From Eubacterium sp. (lineage in GTDB: Bacteria; Bacillota; Clostridia; Oscillospirales; Acutalibacteraceae): a stretch of DNA of 64,000 bases. Below the pieces are notes generated by a model that saw only the letters and a list, made by a program, of their open reading frames with translations, made no database searches and was not told where the DNA came from. The stretch covers positions 1-64,000 of the forward strand of contig JAFUEH010000025.1 in the NCBI GenBank assembly GCA_017463985.1, given 5' to 3'. The position numbers were made by a program, and so were the translations under genes. This document shows positions 1-8,735 of this stretch, piece after piece (position 1 is the first letter of the stretch; every line of letters starts with the position of its first letter).

Positions 1-64
1 AAACAAACAAACAAACAACTCTTCTTCATTGGACGGTTACAACAAAGAGGAGGTGTATCTAAAA

Positions 65-619
65 TTGGATAAAAACGGTAACATTGATAACAGCAGCGGC
101 AACTATTATAGAACCGAAGTAATTGCCCAGCTTTTCGGAGTGTCGGTCAGAAGGATCCAACAGCTGACTCAGGACGGCGTCCTTCAGACCGTCAAGACCT
201 CGAGCGGTCGGAAGTACGACCTCATCCCTACGATTCAAAAGTATGTCAAGTATCTGAGCGATAAAGCATACGGTCGGACAAAGACATCCGGCAGAGAAAA
301 CGAATTGAAGGAACAGAAGATGGAGGCAGAAATCGCCTTGAAGCAAAGCCAGGGCGAGCTGCACCGAATAAAGACGGAGATAGTGGAAGGCAAGTACATT
401 GACAAGAGCGAAGTACAACTTGACTATCGCCGCTTTTTTATGAATTTTAAGAAATTCACTCTCAGTATACCTTCAAGAATCACAGGCTATATCAACGGCC
501 TGGTAGATCCAACGCAGGCCAGAACCATAGAGAGTGAACTGAATACCGAGGTAAACAATCTCTTGAATTCGTTCGTTGTAGCAGGTATAACGCCGGAGGA
601 TGTGATGAACGAGAAATGA
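65..619 (+). CDS. Terminase small subunit (Nu1-like)
   Basis: A 184-residue protein that fits the DNA-recognition subunit of the packaging motor. The N-terminal third holds a helix-turn-helix of the excisionase/Nu1 type (around RTEVIAQLFGVSVRRIQQL), followed by a charged coiled-coil stretch (roughly residues 85-120) that could mediate oligomerisation. The start chosen is TTG 65, nine bases after GAGGAGGTG; an in-frame TTG at 29 has no ribosome site. It overlaps the large terminase in an ATGA junction, so the two are probably translationally coupled. The assignment rests on the helix-turn-helix plus position; sequence conservation in this family is low. Confidence 0.8.
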   Translation: MDKNGNIDNSSGNYYRTEVIAQLFGVSVRRIQQLTQDGVLQTVKTSSGRKYDLIPTIQKYVKYLSDKAYGRTKTSGRENELKEQKMEAEIALKQSQGELHRIKTEIVEGKYIDKSEVQLDYRRFFMNFKKFTLSIPSRITGYINGLVDPTQARTIESELNTEVNNLLNSFVVAGITPEDVMNEK

Positions 620-2463
620 GAAAACCAAGAAAAAAGGTATTCCGCAAATACGAGGTACCGAAATATATAAAAGATTGCATGGACACGCTGCTCCCCCCGG
701 AGCAGATGTCCGTGTCAGAGTGGGCTGAAAAGTACAGAGTACTTGATGCCAAGACAGCAGCCATGCCGGGACCGTGGCGCAACAGCATGACTCCATACCT
801 CGTAGGAATCATGGATGAATTCAACAATCCCGAAACCGAAGAAATAGCATTCATAAAGCCGACACAGGTCGGCGGTACAGAATGTTTACATAACATGATT
901 GGATACATCATCGCGCAGGATCCGTCTCCTGCGATGGTGGTATACCCGACGGAGCAGCTGGCGAAGTCGGTATCCGAAAACAGAATGCAACCGATGTTTA
1001 AAGCATCGCGGCAGTTAGCGGAGAAGTATCACGAATACAGCTCCACCGACCTTGAATTGCAGTTTGACGATATGTATTTGAGCCTCGCCGGTTCAAACTC
1101 ACCGACCAGCCTTGCTTCAAAACCTATAAAGTATCTGTTTTTAGATGAGGTTGATAAGTTCCCCGGGGCTTCCAAGAAGGAAGCGGATCCGATAAGCCTT
1201 GCTAAAGAGAGAACGAAGACCTTCCATAACAGCAAGGTATTTATTACATCAACGCCAACGCTGAAGACCGGACACATCTGGAAGGCGCTGGAGAACGCAG
1301 ATATGGTCAAGCACTTCTTTGTGCCATGCCCTCACTGCGGTAAATACATTGAACTGTTTTTTAAACAGATAAAATTCCCGAATGAAGAAGGCATGAGCTA
1401 CGCGGACAGAGCGGAGCTCGCCTTTTATGTTTGCCAGGAGTGCGGCGGCGTTATAACCGATGCACACAAAGGTCAGATGCTGCGGTACGGTAAATGGCAA
1501 ACAGTGGAAACGCATACAAACTACGTCCGGAAGGTCGCCTTCTGGATGAACACACTGTACTCGCCGTTCGTGCGCTTCTCGGAAATCGCAAAAGAATTCC
1601 TGATGAGCAAGGACGACAGCGAAGCGTTCCAGAATTTCACAAACTCATGGCTTGCGGAGCCCTGGGAGGACACGAACCTCAAGACGAACGCTGACTTGGT
1701 GCTTGAGAGGCAAACGGACCTTTCGGAATTCACGGTACCTGATTGGGCGAAACTGCTGACCGGCGGCGTGGATGTACAGGAGAACTGCCTGTACTGGTCC
1801 ATCAGAGCATGGGGCGACTACATAACCAGCCAGAACATCGCACACGGACAGGCTTTTGATTTCGGTGAAATTGAAAACATAATGAATCTGCAGTTCAAGA
1901 AGGAAGACGGAACGCCGATGGTGGTAGACCTCGCGCTCATAGACTCCGGTAACGATGCAGACGCGGTGTATGATTTCTGTGCTTCAAATTCAGACTGGGC
2001 GCTACCGTGCAAAGGTACCTCGCATCCTACATTGAGCCATTACAAATTGAGCAAGGTAAACAAGGCAGATAGCCGCGCCTACGGTATGAATCTTGTAATG
2101 GTGGACGGCGGCAAGTACAAAGACATGATTGCCGGAAGGATGAGAAAGCCGAACGGCCGCGGCTCGTGGATGGTATACAACGACTGTGACCGCGAATACG
2201 CGGAACAGGTAACCGCGGAGCACAAAGTCAATGTGAAAAGTGCAAACGGTACCGTAACGCAAAAATGGGAACTCAAAAGAAGCCACGCAGACAACCACTA
2301 CTTGGACTGCGAGGTTTATGGTATGGCCGCCGCAGACATTCTCGGCGTAAGAACATTACACCTGGAACAGCTGGAGCGGCAACCGCAAACAACTAAGCCA
2401 GAGAAGCAGGAGCAATACACTCCTGAAGAAAACTGGATAGACACAAATGAGAGGTGGATATAA
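616..2463 (+). CDS. Phage terminase large subunit, GpA family
   Basis: The 615-residue packaging motor: an N-terminal ATPase that pumps DNA into the prohead and a C-terminal nuclease that cuts the concatemer. A Walker A-like loop lies at about residues 82-89 (PTQVGGTE) and Walker B at about 174-179 (LFLDEVD). Two cysteine pairs, C238/C241 (CPHC) and C273/C276 (CQEC), form the zinc-binding insertion typical of GpA-type terminases. Length matches the family. Its ATG overlaps the stop of the small subunit. The C-terminal nuclease acidic residues are likely (VDLALIDSGNDAD) but not proven by eye. Confidence 0.95.
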   Translation: MRKPRKKVFRKYEVPKYIKDCMDTLLPPEQMSVSEWAEKYRVLDAKTAAMPGPWRNSMTPYLVGIMDEFNNPETEEIAFIKPTQVGGTECLHNMIGYIIAQDPSPAMVVYPTEQLAKSVSENRMQPMFKASRQLAEKYHEYSSTDLELQFDDMYLSLAGSNSPTSLASKPIKYLFLDEVDKFPGASKKEADPISLAKERTKTFHNSKVFITSTPTLKTGHIWKALENADMVKHFFVPCPHCGKYIELFFKQIKFPNEEGMSYADRAELAFYVCQECGGVITDAHKGQMLRYGKWQTVETHTNYVRKVAFWMNTLYSPFVRFSEIAKEFLMSKDDSEAFQNFTNSWLAEPWEDTNLKTNADLVLERQTDLSEFTVPDWAKLLTGGVDVQENCLYWSIRAWGDYITSQNIAHGQAFDFGEIENIMNLQFKKEDGTPMVVDLALIDSGNDADAVYDFCASNSDWALPCKGTSHPTLSHYKLSKVNKADSRAYGMNLVMVDGGKYKDMIAGRMRKPNGRGSWMVYNDCDREYAEQVTAEHKVNVKSANGTVTQKWELKRSHADNHYLDCEVYGMAAADILGVRTLHLEQLERQPQTTKPEKQEQYTPEENWIDTNERWI

Positions 2464-2687
2464 TGCAGACAATTCAGGAGCTTCAGGAACAACTGAAAGC
2501 GGTCAATGATGCAATATATGCCATTATGGTCGGCGGCCAGAGTTATAAAATCGGCAGCCGTTCGCTTACGAGAGCGAACATCACAGAATTGAGAAAAATC
2601 CGTGATGACCTGGAGGCGCGCATCGCGGCAAACAATACATCCCCCCTCCTTGATGATTGCTATGTTGCGATATTTGATGGGAGGTAA
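2463..2687 (+). CDS. Small head-tail joining protein (gpW/DUF6148-like)
   Basis: A 74-residue protein between terminase and portal. In lambda-like head modules this slot is filled by gpW, a small protein that plugs the portal and joins head to tail. It has a helical N terminus (IQELQEQLKAVNDAIYAIM) and a second helix rich in charged residues (RANITELRKIRDDLEARI) separated by a short Gly/Ser segment, compatible with that fold. The start is ATG 2463, which overlaps the terminase stop; GAGAGGTGG lies just upstream. Family assignment is by size, position and pattern. Confidence 0.7.
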   Translation: MQTIQELQEQLKAVNDAIYAIMVGGQSYKIGSRSLTRANITELRKIRDDLEARIAANNTSPLLDDCYVAIFDGR

Positions 2688-2690
2688 GCG

Positions 2691-4271
2691 ATGGAAAAAC
2701 ACACCAATTGGCTTGACAACTTAATCGGCTTCTTTAACCCGGAGGCCGCATTCAAAAGAGAAGCCTACCGATTTGCCCTTGAGGAGCAGCGCAGCAACTA
2801 CGATGCCGGCAGTTACGGCAGAGTAAGCAACAACTGGCGTGTCTATAATCAGTCAGGAGAATTGACCGACAGATATGACAGAGATATAGTCAGAGCCAGA
2901 GCACGCGATCTCGAGCGCAACTCGGATATGATGAACTCCGTTGTCTCTGCCTACAAACGAAATGTTGTAGGTGCAGGCTTCAAATTGCAGGCACAGACGA
3001 GCAACGAAGACTTGAACAAAGAAATAGAAAAGCAGTGGCTGATATGGTGTAAGAAACAAAACTGCGATATCACCGGTCGTCAGAGTTTCAATCAGATGAT
3101 AAGAATGGCCGTCAAGCGAAAGAAGGTTGATGGTGGTATTCTGTTTTTGAAGACTTATACCAAAGGCGGTCTTGTTCCGTTTAAGTTACAGGCGATTGAG
3201 GTCGACCAGTTGGACGAAGGCAGGACCAATCCGCACAATAAAGGTGCGAGAGTTATCGGCGGTATTGAGTTTGACGATTACAGCCGTCCGCTCGGCTACT
3301 GGTTTAAAACAAATAGCATTGATGGCACCTTTGTGCAGGATTCAGAATTCTATCCTGCTAAAGATGTCATTTATTATTATACGCTCAACAGACCTACCCA
3401 GGTGCGAGAGATGTCCGATATGGCACCGACGATTACAAGAATTCGCGATGCAAACGAGTTCATGACGGCGGTATCGGTCAAGGAACGCATCGCGGCTTGC
3501 TTGTCTGTTTTCATTAAGAAGCAGATTCCTACTCAAGGCCTCGGCAGAAACAATGTGGCCGAAGCGCAGCGCTTTGAGTATGACGGCAAAACCATCTCTC
3601 CTGGAATGATTAAAGAGATGAACGCCGGCGACGAAATCCAGGTAGTCAACCCGACAGGACAGTCAACCGATGCGGCGCAGATGATAAAACTCCTGCAGCG
3701 GCTCATCGGTGCCGGCCAGGGCTTAAGTTACGAAGCGACCAGCCGAGATATGAGCGAAACGAACTACGCTTCCGCGCGTCAGGGAATGATTGAGGATGCC
3801 GAAACATACACGGAGGACATTGAACTTCTCACCGAGGTAATGGATGAGATATATGAGACCTTCGTTATTTCCGGCTTTTTATGTGGGCTGTTTAAGAGCA
3901 CCAAGGACTTCTGGTTAAACAAAGAAGAATTCCTCGCTCACTCTTGGATTAAGGCACCGAAGCCGTGGATAGATCCGAGTAAGGAAGCAACAGCGAATAA
4001 AATCGCATTACAAACTGGTCAAAAGACCTTCAAGGAAATCTGCGCTGAAAACGGCAAGGATTGGCGTGTTCAGATTCAGGATACCGTTGAGGTCTTGACA
4101 TATGCTCAAAAATTAGGGTTAGAGATGGGAGGTGTTATATTTGACAAAGCACAAACAGAACTCTATGTCGAAGACGATGACGGAGCGAGCAGCGGAACAG
4201 GCGAAGGCAGCGAGCCTCAGCAGGACGATGGCGAAGGAGGAACAGAGCCGGCAGATCCCGACGAGGAATAA
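2691..4271 (+). CDS. Phage portal protein, lambda family
   Basis: A 526-residue protein with the features of the lambda gpB portal family: an N-terminal segment with RARDLERNSDMMNSVVSAYKRNVVG, then the conserved central part containing DEGR-NPHN-, and LGYWF. Portals form the dodecameric ring through which DNA enters and leaves the capsid. The last 40 residues are acidic and Gly-rich (EDDDGASSGTGEGSEPQQDD), and that stretch is double-coded with the start of the protease gene in another frame. It starts two bases after the preceding gene. Confidence 0.93.
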   Translation: MEKHTNWLDNLIGFFNPEAAFKREAYRFALEEQRSNYDAGSYGRVSNNWRVYNQSGELTDRYDRDIVRARARDLERNSDMMNSVVSAYKRNVVGAGFKLQAQTSNEDLNKEIEKQWLIWCKKQNCDITGRQSFNQMIRMAVKRKKVDGGILFLKTYTKGGLVPFKLQAIEVDQLDEGRTNPHNKGARVIGGIEFDDYSRPLGYWFKTNSIDGTFVQDSEFYPAKDVIYYYTLNRPTQVREMSDMAPTITRIRDANEFMTAVSVKERIAACLSVFIKKQIPTQGLGRNNVAEAQRFEYDGKTISPGMIKEMNAGDEIQVVNPTGQSTDAAQMIKLLQRLIGAGQGLSYEATSRDMSETNYASARQGMIEDAETYTEDIELLTEVMDEIYETFVISGFLCGLFKSTKDFWLNKEEFLAHSWIKAPKPWIDPSKEATANKIALQTGQKTFKEICAENGKDWRVQIQDTVEVLTYAQKLGLEMGGVIFDKAQTELYVEDDDGASSGTGEGSEPQQDDGEGGTEPADPDEE

Positions 4272-4866
4272 CTGCAGGGAGTTCTATGGAAACTTTCGTG
4301 CATCGGAAGACGAGGACGGCCGAAAATTTGTGTTGAGTTTTTCAAGCGAGGAACCATACGAGAGATGGTACGGCGTGGAAATACTTGACCATTCTGAAGG
4401 CGCGGTTGATTTAACGCGTTTGAAGGAAATCGGTGTTGTACTCTTCAACCATGACAGAGATGTAGTGCTCGGAAAAATTCTTCGTGTGTGGCTTGAGGAT
4501 GGCAGAGCCTGTGCCGAGATTGAATTCGATACAGACGACGATTCCGAAAAGGTCTACCAAAAGGTAAAGAGCGGTACCCTGAAGGGCGTAAGCGTAGGGT
4601 ATCAAATCAATTGCCTGGAAGAAGTGCGAGCGAATACAACATCTGCCGATGGAAGATTCAAGGGACCGTGCTTCGTAGCGACCAAGTGGATGCCGTATGA
4701 AATCTCAATCGTCAGCGTTCCGGCGGATGCAACCGTCGGCGTAGGTAGAGACTTTGAAGGCGAAGAAATCCCTACGGTCATCAGAGCAAAAGTGTCCGAA
4801 CCGGCACCGGCGACTATGAGTGTCGCAGATGCCACAATTCAGATCAACAAAAATTTAAGTCAGTAA
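4141..4866 (+). CDS. Prohead maturation protease, HK97 (U35) family
   Basis: A serine protease that trims the scaffold domain of the capsid protein during head maturation. The conserved core includes VLFNHDRDVVLGK (catalytic His region) and KVKSGTLKGVSVGYQI (catalytic Ser region), with the typical YEISIVSVPAD motif near the end. The start is uncertain. TTG 4141 is preceded at seven bases by a strong GGGAGGTG (4126-4133), giving 241 residues and a 131-base overlap with the portal gene; ATG 4228 would give a length more usual for the core family but has only a weak ribosome site. Confidence 0.88.
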   Translation: MTKHKQNSMSKTMTERAAEQAKAASLSRTMAKEEQSRQIPTRNNCREFYGNFRASEDEDGRKFVLSFSSEEPYERWYGVEILDHSEGAVDLTRLKEIGVVLFNHDRDVVLGKILRVWLEDGRACAEIEFDTDDDSEKVYQKVKSGTLKGVSVGYQINCLEEVRANTTSADGRFKGPCFVATKWMPYEISIVSVPADATVGVGRDFEGEEIPTVIRAKVSEPAPATMSVADATIQINKNLSQ

Positions 4867-4882
4867 TAGGAGGAAAATAGCT

Positions 4883-6382
4883 ATGACTTTAAAAGAACAG
4901 AGAGATGCTGCTATCAAAAAGCAGCAGGCACTCCGTGATGCAGCAGTTGCAGACGGTAATCGTGCATTCACTGCCGATGAGCAGAAGCAGTTTGATACTC
5001 TCCAGAAGGAGATTGACGACCTCACTGCTAAAATCGAGGCAGAGGAAGCGGCAAAGAGCGCTTCCGAAAACGACCAGCAGGCTCGCACAGAGGAGAGAAA
5101 CAGAATCAACGCTATCAATGCACTCGGCCGTGACTTTGATGTGGATGTATCCGCGTATATCAACGACGGCTCATCTGTTGATGCAGTAAGAGAAGCTGTG
5201 CTCAAGGACCTCAAGAGCAGAGGCGGTGCTCTCCGCACGGCCGGACATCTTTCCGTAACAGAAGATGAAGGCTCCAAGTTCAGAGCAGCTGCAGCTGATG
5301 CAATCGTGATGCGCGCAGGTATCGCAGTTGAAAATCCTTCAGCGGGCGCAGGCGATCTCAGAGCAATGAGTCTCCGTGACCTTGCTATTGAATCACTTGC
5401 GAACGAAGGTGAGGATGTTCGTGCTCTTATGCATAAGTCAACAGGCGAAATCTACGATGAGGTTTCACACCGTTCGTTCTACAATCCGACAGCTGCATTC
5501 CCGGCTATCATGGATGCAACGATTGAAAAATCAATCGTTGAAATGTACAACCATGCACAGACAACCTTCGAACTTTTCACCACAGAAGGTTCCCTTCCTG
5601 ATTTCAAGGAGAGCAAAGACCACGAGTATGTACTCAGCAGCGCTGGTGATTTCTTAAAGGTTCCCGAGAACGGCGAGCTCAAGGCTGATACCGTATCTAC
5701 GGAAATCCTTCCGACCAGAAAACTTGACACCTACGGCCGTCAGTTCTCAATGACACGCCAGGCGTTCATTAACGACGATATCGGCATCATCACCAGAATG
5801 CCCGGTAACTATGCAGCAGCAGCAAAGAGAACCATTGACAGAGGTGTATACAGCATTCTCTTCAACAACCCGACAATCTTTGACGGAAAGACTCTCTTCC
5901 ATAATTCCCATAAGAATACGGCTGGTACTGCAAGCAAGCCTACGCAGGCATCCATCCAGGAAGCAATTCTTGGCCTTCAGCTTCAGCAGGACCAGTTCGG
6001 CGAAGCAATCTATGTAACGCCGAAAAACATCATTGTTCCGGTAGGATACGGCTTCGACCTTCAGGTAATCTTCCATTCCGCACAGGTTGTCGGCTCCAAC
6101 AACAATGATATCAATCCGCTTCAGAATTATCCGCTTAACATCGTTGAAAGCCCCGTTCTTAACGCTATGGCTGGCAGCAATGCTTGTCCCTGGTTTATGG
6201 GAGCTGATCCTGCATCTGCAAAGGGTATCCAGGTTGATTATCTCAACGGAAATAAGATGCCTACTATCCGCAGAGCAGAGGTTCCCGGAACTCTCGGCTT
6301 CTTATGGGATATTTACATGGATTGGGGTATCTCGGTTCGTGATTGGCGCGGTCTTTACAAGAACGCTGGCGTAGCGCTTTAA
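4883..6382 (+). CDS. Major capsid protein (Mu gpT-like / HK97-fold) with N-terminal scaffold
   Basis: A 499-residue capsid protein. Residues 1 to about 75 are almost wholly charged or alanine-rich helix (KEQRDAAIKKQQALRDAAV and onward), as in the delta scaffold domain that the neighbouring protease removes. The remainder resembles Mu gpT-type major head proteins (FYNPTAAFPAIMDATIEKS, TYGRQFSMTRQAFINDD, LFNNPTIFDGKTLFHNSHKN). AGGAGG precedes the ATG. It is expected to be one of the most abundant products of the late operon. Confidence 0.93.
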   Translation: MTLKEQRDAAIKKQQALRDAAVADGNRAFTADEQKQFDTLQKEIDDLTAKIEAEEAAKSASENDQQARTEERNRINAINALGRDFDVDVSAYINDGSSVDAVREAVLKDLKSRGGALRTAGHLSVTEDEGSKFRAAAADAIVMRAGIAVENPSAGAGDLRAMSLRDLAIESLANEGEDVRALMHKSTGEIYDEVSHRSFYNPTAAFPAIMDATIEKSIVEMYNHAQTTFELFTTEGSLPDFKESKDHEYVLSSAGDFLKVPENGELKADTVSTEILPTRKLDTYGRQFSMTRQAFINDDIGIITRMPGNYAAAAKRTIDRGVYSILFNNPTIFDGKTLFHNSHKNTAGTASKPTQASIQEAILGLQLQQDQFGEAIYVTPKNIIVPVGYGFDLQVIFHSAQVVGSNNNDINPLQNYPLNIVESPVLNAMAGSNACPWFMGADPASAKGIQVDYLNGNKMPTIRRAEVPGTLGFLWDIYMDWGISVRDWRGLYKNAGVAL

Positions 6383-6411
6383 TTGATTAATAAATAAGGA
6401 GGAATAAAGCT

Positions 6412-6741
6412 ATGAAAGCTACATATTGGCAGAAGGGCCAGTCCCTTGATTACACCAATGGTACCAACGCTACCATCGAGGCGAATACCGTTCTCGTAAT
6501 CGGTAGCCTCATCGGTATTGCAGGAACCGATATCGAACCCGGCGAAACCGGCTCGGTTCATGTTGAAGGCGTCTTCCAGATGACGAAGAAGGACCCAACC
6601 GCAATCAACATGGGAACAGCTGTTTACTGGAATGCTACTGACGGCATCACAGCAACCAGCACCAACAACACCTTTGCAGGTTATGCGGCTGAAACATCCG
6701 CAGCAGGCGCAGAAACTATCCTTGTTAAACTGAACAAATAA
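6412..6741 (+). CDS. DUF2190 capsid decoration/fibre-like protein
   Basis: A 109-residue protein of the DUF2190 type, normally coded directly after the major capsid gene. The N terminus KATYWQKGQSLDYTN and the central GVFQMTKKDPTAINMGTAVYW are characteristic. Family members are regarded as capsid-surface or structural proteins, probably beta-rich. AGGAGG precedes the ATG. No catalytic motif is seen. Confidence 0.85.
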   Translation: MKATYWQKGQSLDYTNGTNATIEANTVLVIGSLIGIAGTDIEPGETGSVHVEGVFQMTKKDPTAINMGTAVYWNATDGITATSTNNTFAGYAAETSAAGAETILVKLNK

Positions 6742-6783
6742 TAACCACAATCGCTGAATTATGGTTATAAAGGAGGAACAGAG

Positions 6784-7101
6784 ATGGCTGATAAAACCAA
6801 ACTTGTTGCATTAAAGAGAATTTCATACGGAAACGGTCTCTATTACCCGGGCAACGAGTTGCCGATTGTTGCCACTGAACTATCCGACGAATGGGTAAAG
6901 AGCGGCGCTGCCGCTTGGGTAGAGGAGCAGCCGGAACGCGCACTCAAAGCAAGGCCCATGACTGCACAGATGGGTGATGAAGGAGTGAATGTTGTTAACG
7001 CCGAAACGGAATTAACACTGACCGGCAGGGTTCCTGCTACAGAGGCAAGAAAGAAGCCTCCTGCAAAGAGACAAACAAGGAAGAAGAAAATCGTTGAGTA
7101 A
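6784..7101 (+). CDS. Hypothetical head-connector region protein
   Basis: A 105-residue protein I do not recognise with certainty. The first 50 residues look like a small beta fold (LVALKRISYGNGLYYPGNELPIV), a pattern common in short proteins found between capsid and connector genes of Firmicute phages. The last 20 residues are very basic (RKKPPAKRQTRKKK), which could contact DNA or the inner capsid. It overlaps the next gene by 8 bases and has AAGGAGG upstream. Confidence 0.7.
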   Translation: MADKTKLVALKRISYGNGLYYPGNELPIVATELSDEWVKSGAAAWVEEQPERALKARPMTAQMGDEGVNVVNAETELTLTGRVPATEARKKPPAKRQTRKKKIVE

Positions 7102-7438
7102 GTTCAAGGAAGCTGTGCAGAAAGATGTATTCAATGTCTTCCTGAACATTGACGAATTCGCCGATAACCACACCATTGACGGAAAATCTATGCCGGCACT
7201 CATTGATGAGAACGAAGCCGGCGAGAGAGAAATCAAATATGTGGGCTATGGCAGCGGAACATACAAGCGGCATTTGCTTGTTTATGTATCGGAGGCAAAC
7301 TTCGGTCCGCTGCCTACAATCGGCAGAACGATAACACTTGATGGAAAGACCTACCGCGTTCACGATGCAGTGAGCGAGGACGGTATCCACGCAATCACTT
7401 TGGAGGCGATAACCAGTGGTGGTAGTAACCGTAGATGA
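7094..7438 (+). CDS. Head-tail connector protein (putative stopper/adaptor)
   Basis: A 114-residue protein that starts with TTG 7094 inside the end of the previous gene. A beta-rich central part (KRHLLVYVSEANFGPLPTIGRTITLDGKTYRV) resembles small head-closure or adaptor proteins that occupy this slot. The function is inferred from size and position between capsid and tail genes. It overlaps the following gene by 23 bases. Confidence 0.65.
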   Translation: MSKFKEAVQKDVFNVFLNIDEFADNHTIDGKSMPALIDENEAGEREIKYVGYGSGTYKRHLLVYVSEANFGPLPTIGRTITLDGKTYRVHDAVSEDGIHAITLEAITSGGSNRR

Positions 7439-7994
7439 TAAATACGATTATATCGAACGCAGGCTCGGTCAATTCAAAGCGAAAGCACCGAAGGTCATGT
7501 GTAAGTCAATCAACGATACTGCAAAATGGGCGCGGCGTGAATTAGCCAAGACGGCGAGAAAGACCTATACAGTCAAGCAAGGGCGCTTCTATAAGAATAT
7601 GACAATTCAAAATGCTCGGTATTCAAGTTTGGAAGCGACCATACAGTCAGCAGGGGCTCCCATGAAGCTCGTTGAGTTCAAGTACTCCGCAGGCAAAAAG
7701 ACCACCAAAGCCCAGGTTAAACTGAACGGTGGCCTGAAGCCCTTGGAAAAGGGTGGCATTAAAGCCTTTGTAAATAAAATCTCGGGCAAGTCACAATCTG
7801 GTGGAGGACATACAGGTGTTGCTCAAAGGATTGGTCCGGAACGCCTGCCCATTAAAGAATTATTCTCAAACTCAATTCCCGTCATGATAGGAAACGAGAA
7901 AGAGGTATACGGAATAGTAGAACCCGAAATTGAGAAGAAACTAATGCAGTACATTGAATCACACATCAAGAAAGTATTAGAGGGATATGAATAA
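7416..7994 (+). CDS. Prophage minor tail protein Z-like (tail completion)
   Basis: A 192-residue basic protein with the pattern of the prophage minor tail protein Z (GPZ) family: an N-terminal SINDTAKWARRELAKTARKTYTV helix, a middle section rich in Lys and Gly, and a C-terminal helix EIEKKLMQYIESHIKKVL. Family members act at tail completion or head-tail joining. It starts with GTG 7416 behind TGGAGGCGA. Its stop overlaps the next ATG in a TAATG-type junction. Confidence 0.75.
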   Translation: MVVVTVDDKYDYIERRLGQFKAKAPKVMCKSINDTAKWARRELAKTARKTYTVKQGRFYKNMTIQNARYSSLEATIQSAGAPMKLVEFKYSAGKKTTKAQVKLNGGLKPLEKGGIKAFVNKISGKSQSGGGHTGVAQRIGPERLPIKELFSNSIPVMIGNEKEVYGIVEPEIEKKLMQYIESHIKKVLEGYE

Positions 7995-8458
7995 TGACAA
8001 ACAAACACTTACAGCAAACGCTTAAAGCGGAACTTGAAAGAATGTTCAAGGATTACAGGATGAAAGGGGAAGACGGAGAACCTACGCCTTTTCATTTTTT
8101 TGAAGATGCGGCTCCGATTCCAAAGACGGATGAGGATCCGACGTTTATTCCGTATATGGTGGCCAGAGTCTCAGCAGGCAAGGTACCGGACGACAACTAT
8201 CTGTTCACCACGGCCAGAGCGCTCATCATCATCGGAACATACGAAAATAACGAAGACTACCCGTCAAATACCGACATTCTGCAAATCATAGACAAAGTCA
8301 TCGAACGCTTCCAAAAGCAGCCGAATATGGGCGAGTACACGCGCACAGGCGACATTGAGTGGACGTTGTCAGACGAAGACGCCTATCCTTATCACTTTGG
8401 AGGTGTTGAATTATCCTTCATTCTTCCGACAATTTTCAGAGAGGATGAGTACGCATGA
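7994..8458 (+). CDS. Probable tail terminator/connector protein
   Basis: A 154-residue protein. Alternating strands and helices (ARALIIIGTYENNEDYPSNTDILQIIDKVIERFQKQ) are compatible with a tail terminator, which caps the tail tube before head joining; this gene normally sits between the Z-like gene and the sheath, as here. No sequence motif is diagnostic, so the role is inferred from order. It overlaps the next gene by four bases (ATGA). Confidence 0.6.
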   Translation: MTNKHLQQTLKAELERMFKDYRMKGEDGEPTPFHFFEDAAPIPKTDEDPTFIPYMVARVSAGKVPDDNYLFTTARALIIIGTYENNEDYPSNTDILQIIDKVIERFQKQPNMGEYTRTGDIEWTLSDEDAYPYHFGGVELSFILPTIFREDEYA

Positions 8459-8718
8459 GCAAGAAAACAAAAACAGTAGGAGCGCCCGAGCCGACGATGT
8501 ATATCGGTCCCACGATTGCCGGGTTACTTCCGACTTCAACAATATTCCAGGAAGGCGTACTTCCCGATTATGTAAAAAGCAAAATTGAGGAGTGCCCATC
8601 CATCCAGGAACTGATACTTCCCATATCGGAGGTTTCAAAAGCGAAAAACGAGCTCGCAGCCGGCAAGGGTGCGGTCTCTATTTTTTATCGCAAAGTTCAG
8701 CAATTCATTAAAAAATAA
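8455..8718 (+). CDS. Small conserved phage protein before the tail sheath
   Basis: An 87-residue protein of unknown function. It is proline-rich in the middle (MYIGPTIAGLLPTSTIFQEGVLP) and ends in a helix with basic residues. The same type of small protein is often seen just before the sheath gene in Firmicute contractile-tail prophages. It overlaps the preceding gene by four bases and lies 17 bases before the sheath start. Confidence 0.7.
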   Translation: MSKKTKTVGAPEPTMYIGPTIAGLLPTSTIFQEGVLPDYVKSKIEECPSIQELILPISEVSKAKNELAAGKGAVSIFYRKVQQFIKK

Positions 8719-8735
8719 ACAGGAGGAAAAAGCAA

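Noticed and set aside
1-20. AAAC tetranucleotide repeat at the window start
   Set aside because: Only about four units, outside any gene visible here; no function can be supported.
473-911. Long - strand frames opposite the terminase genes
   Set aside because: They oppose strongly conserved terminase sequence and have no ribosome sites; they reflect codon bias.
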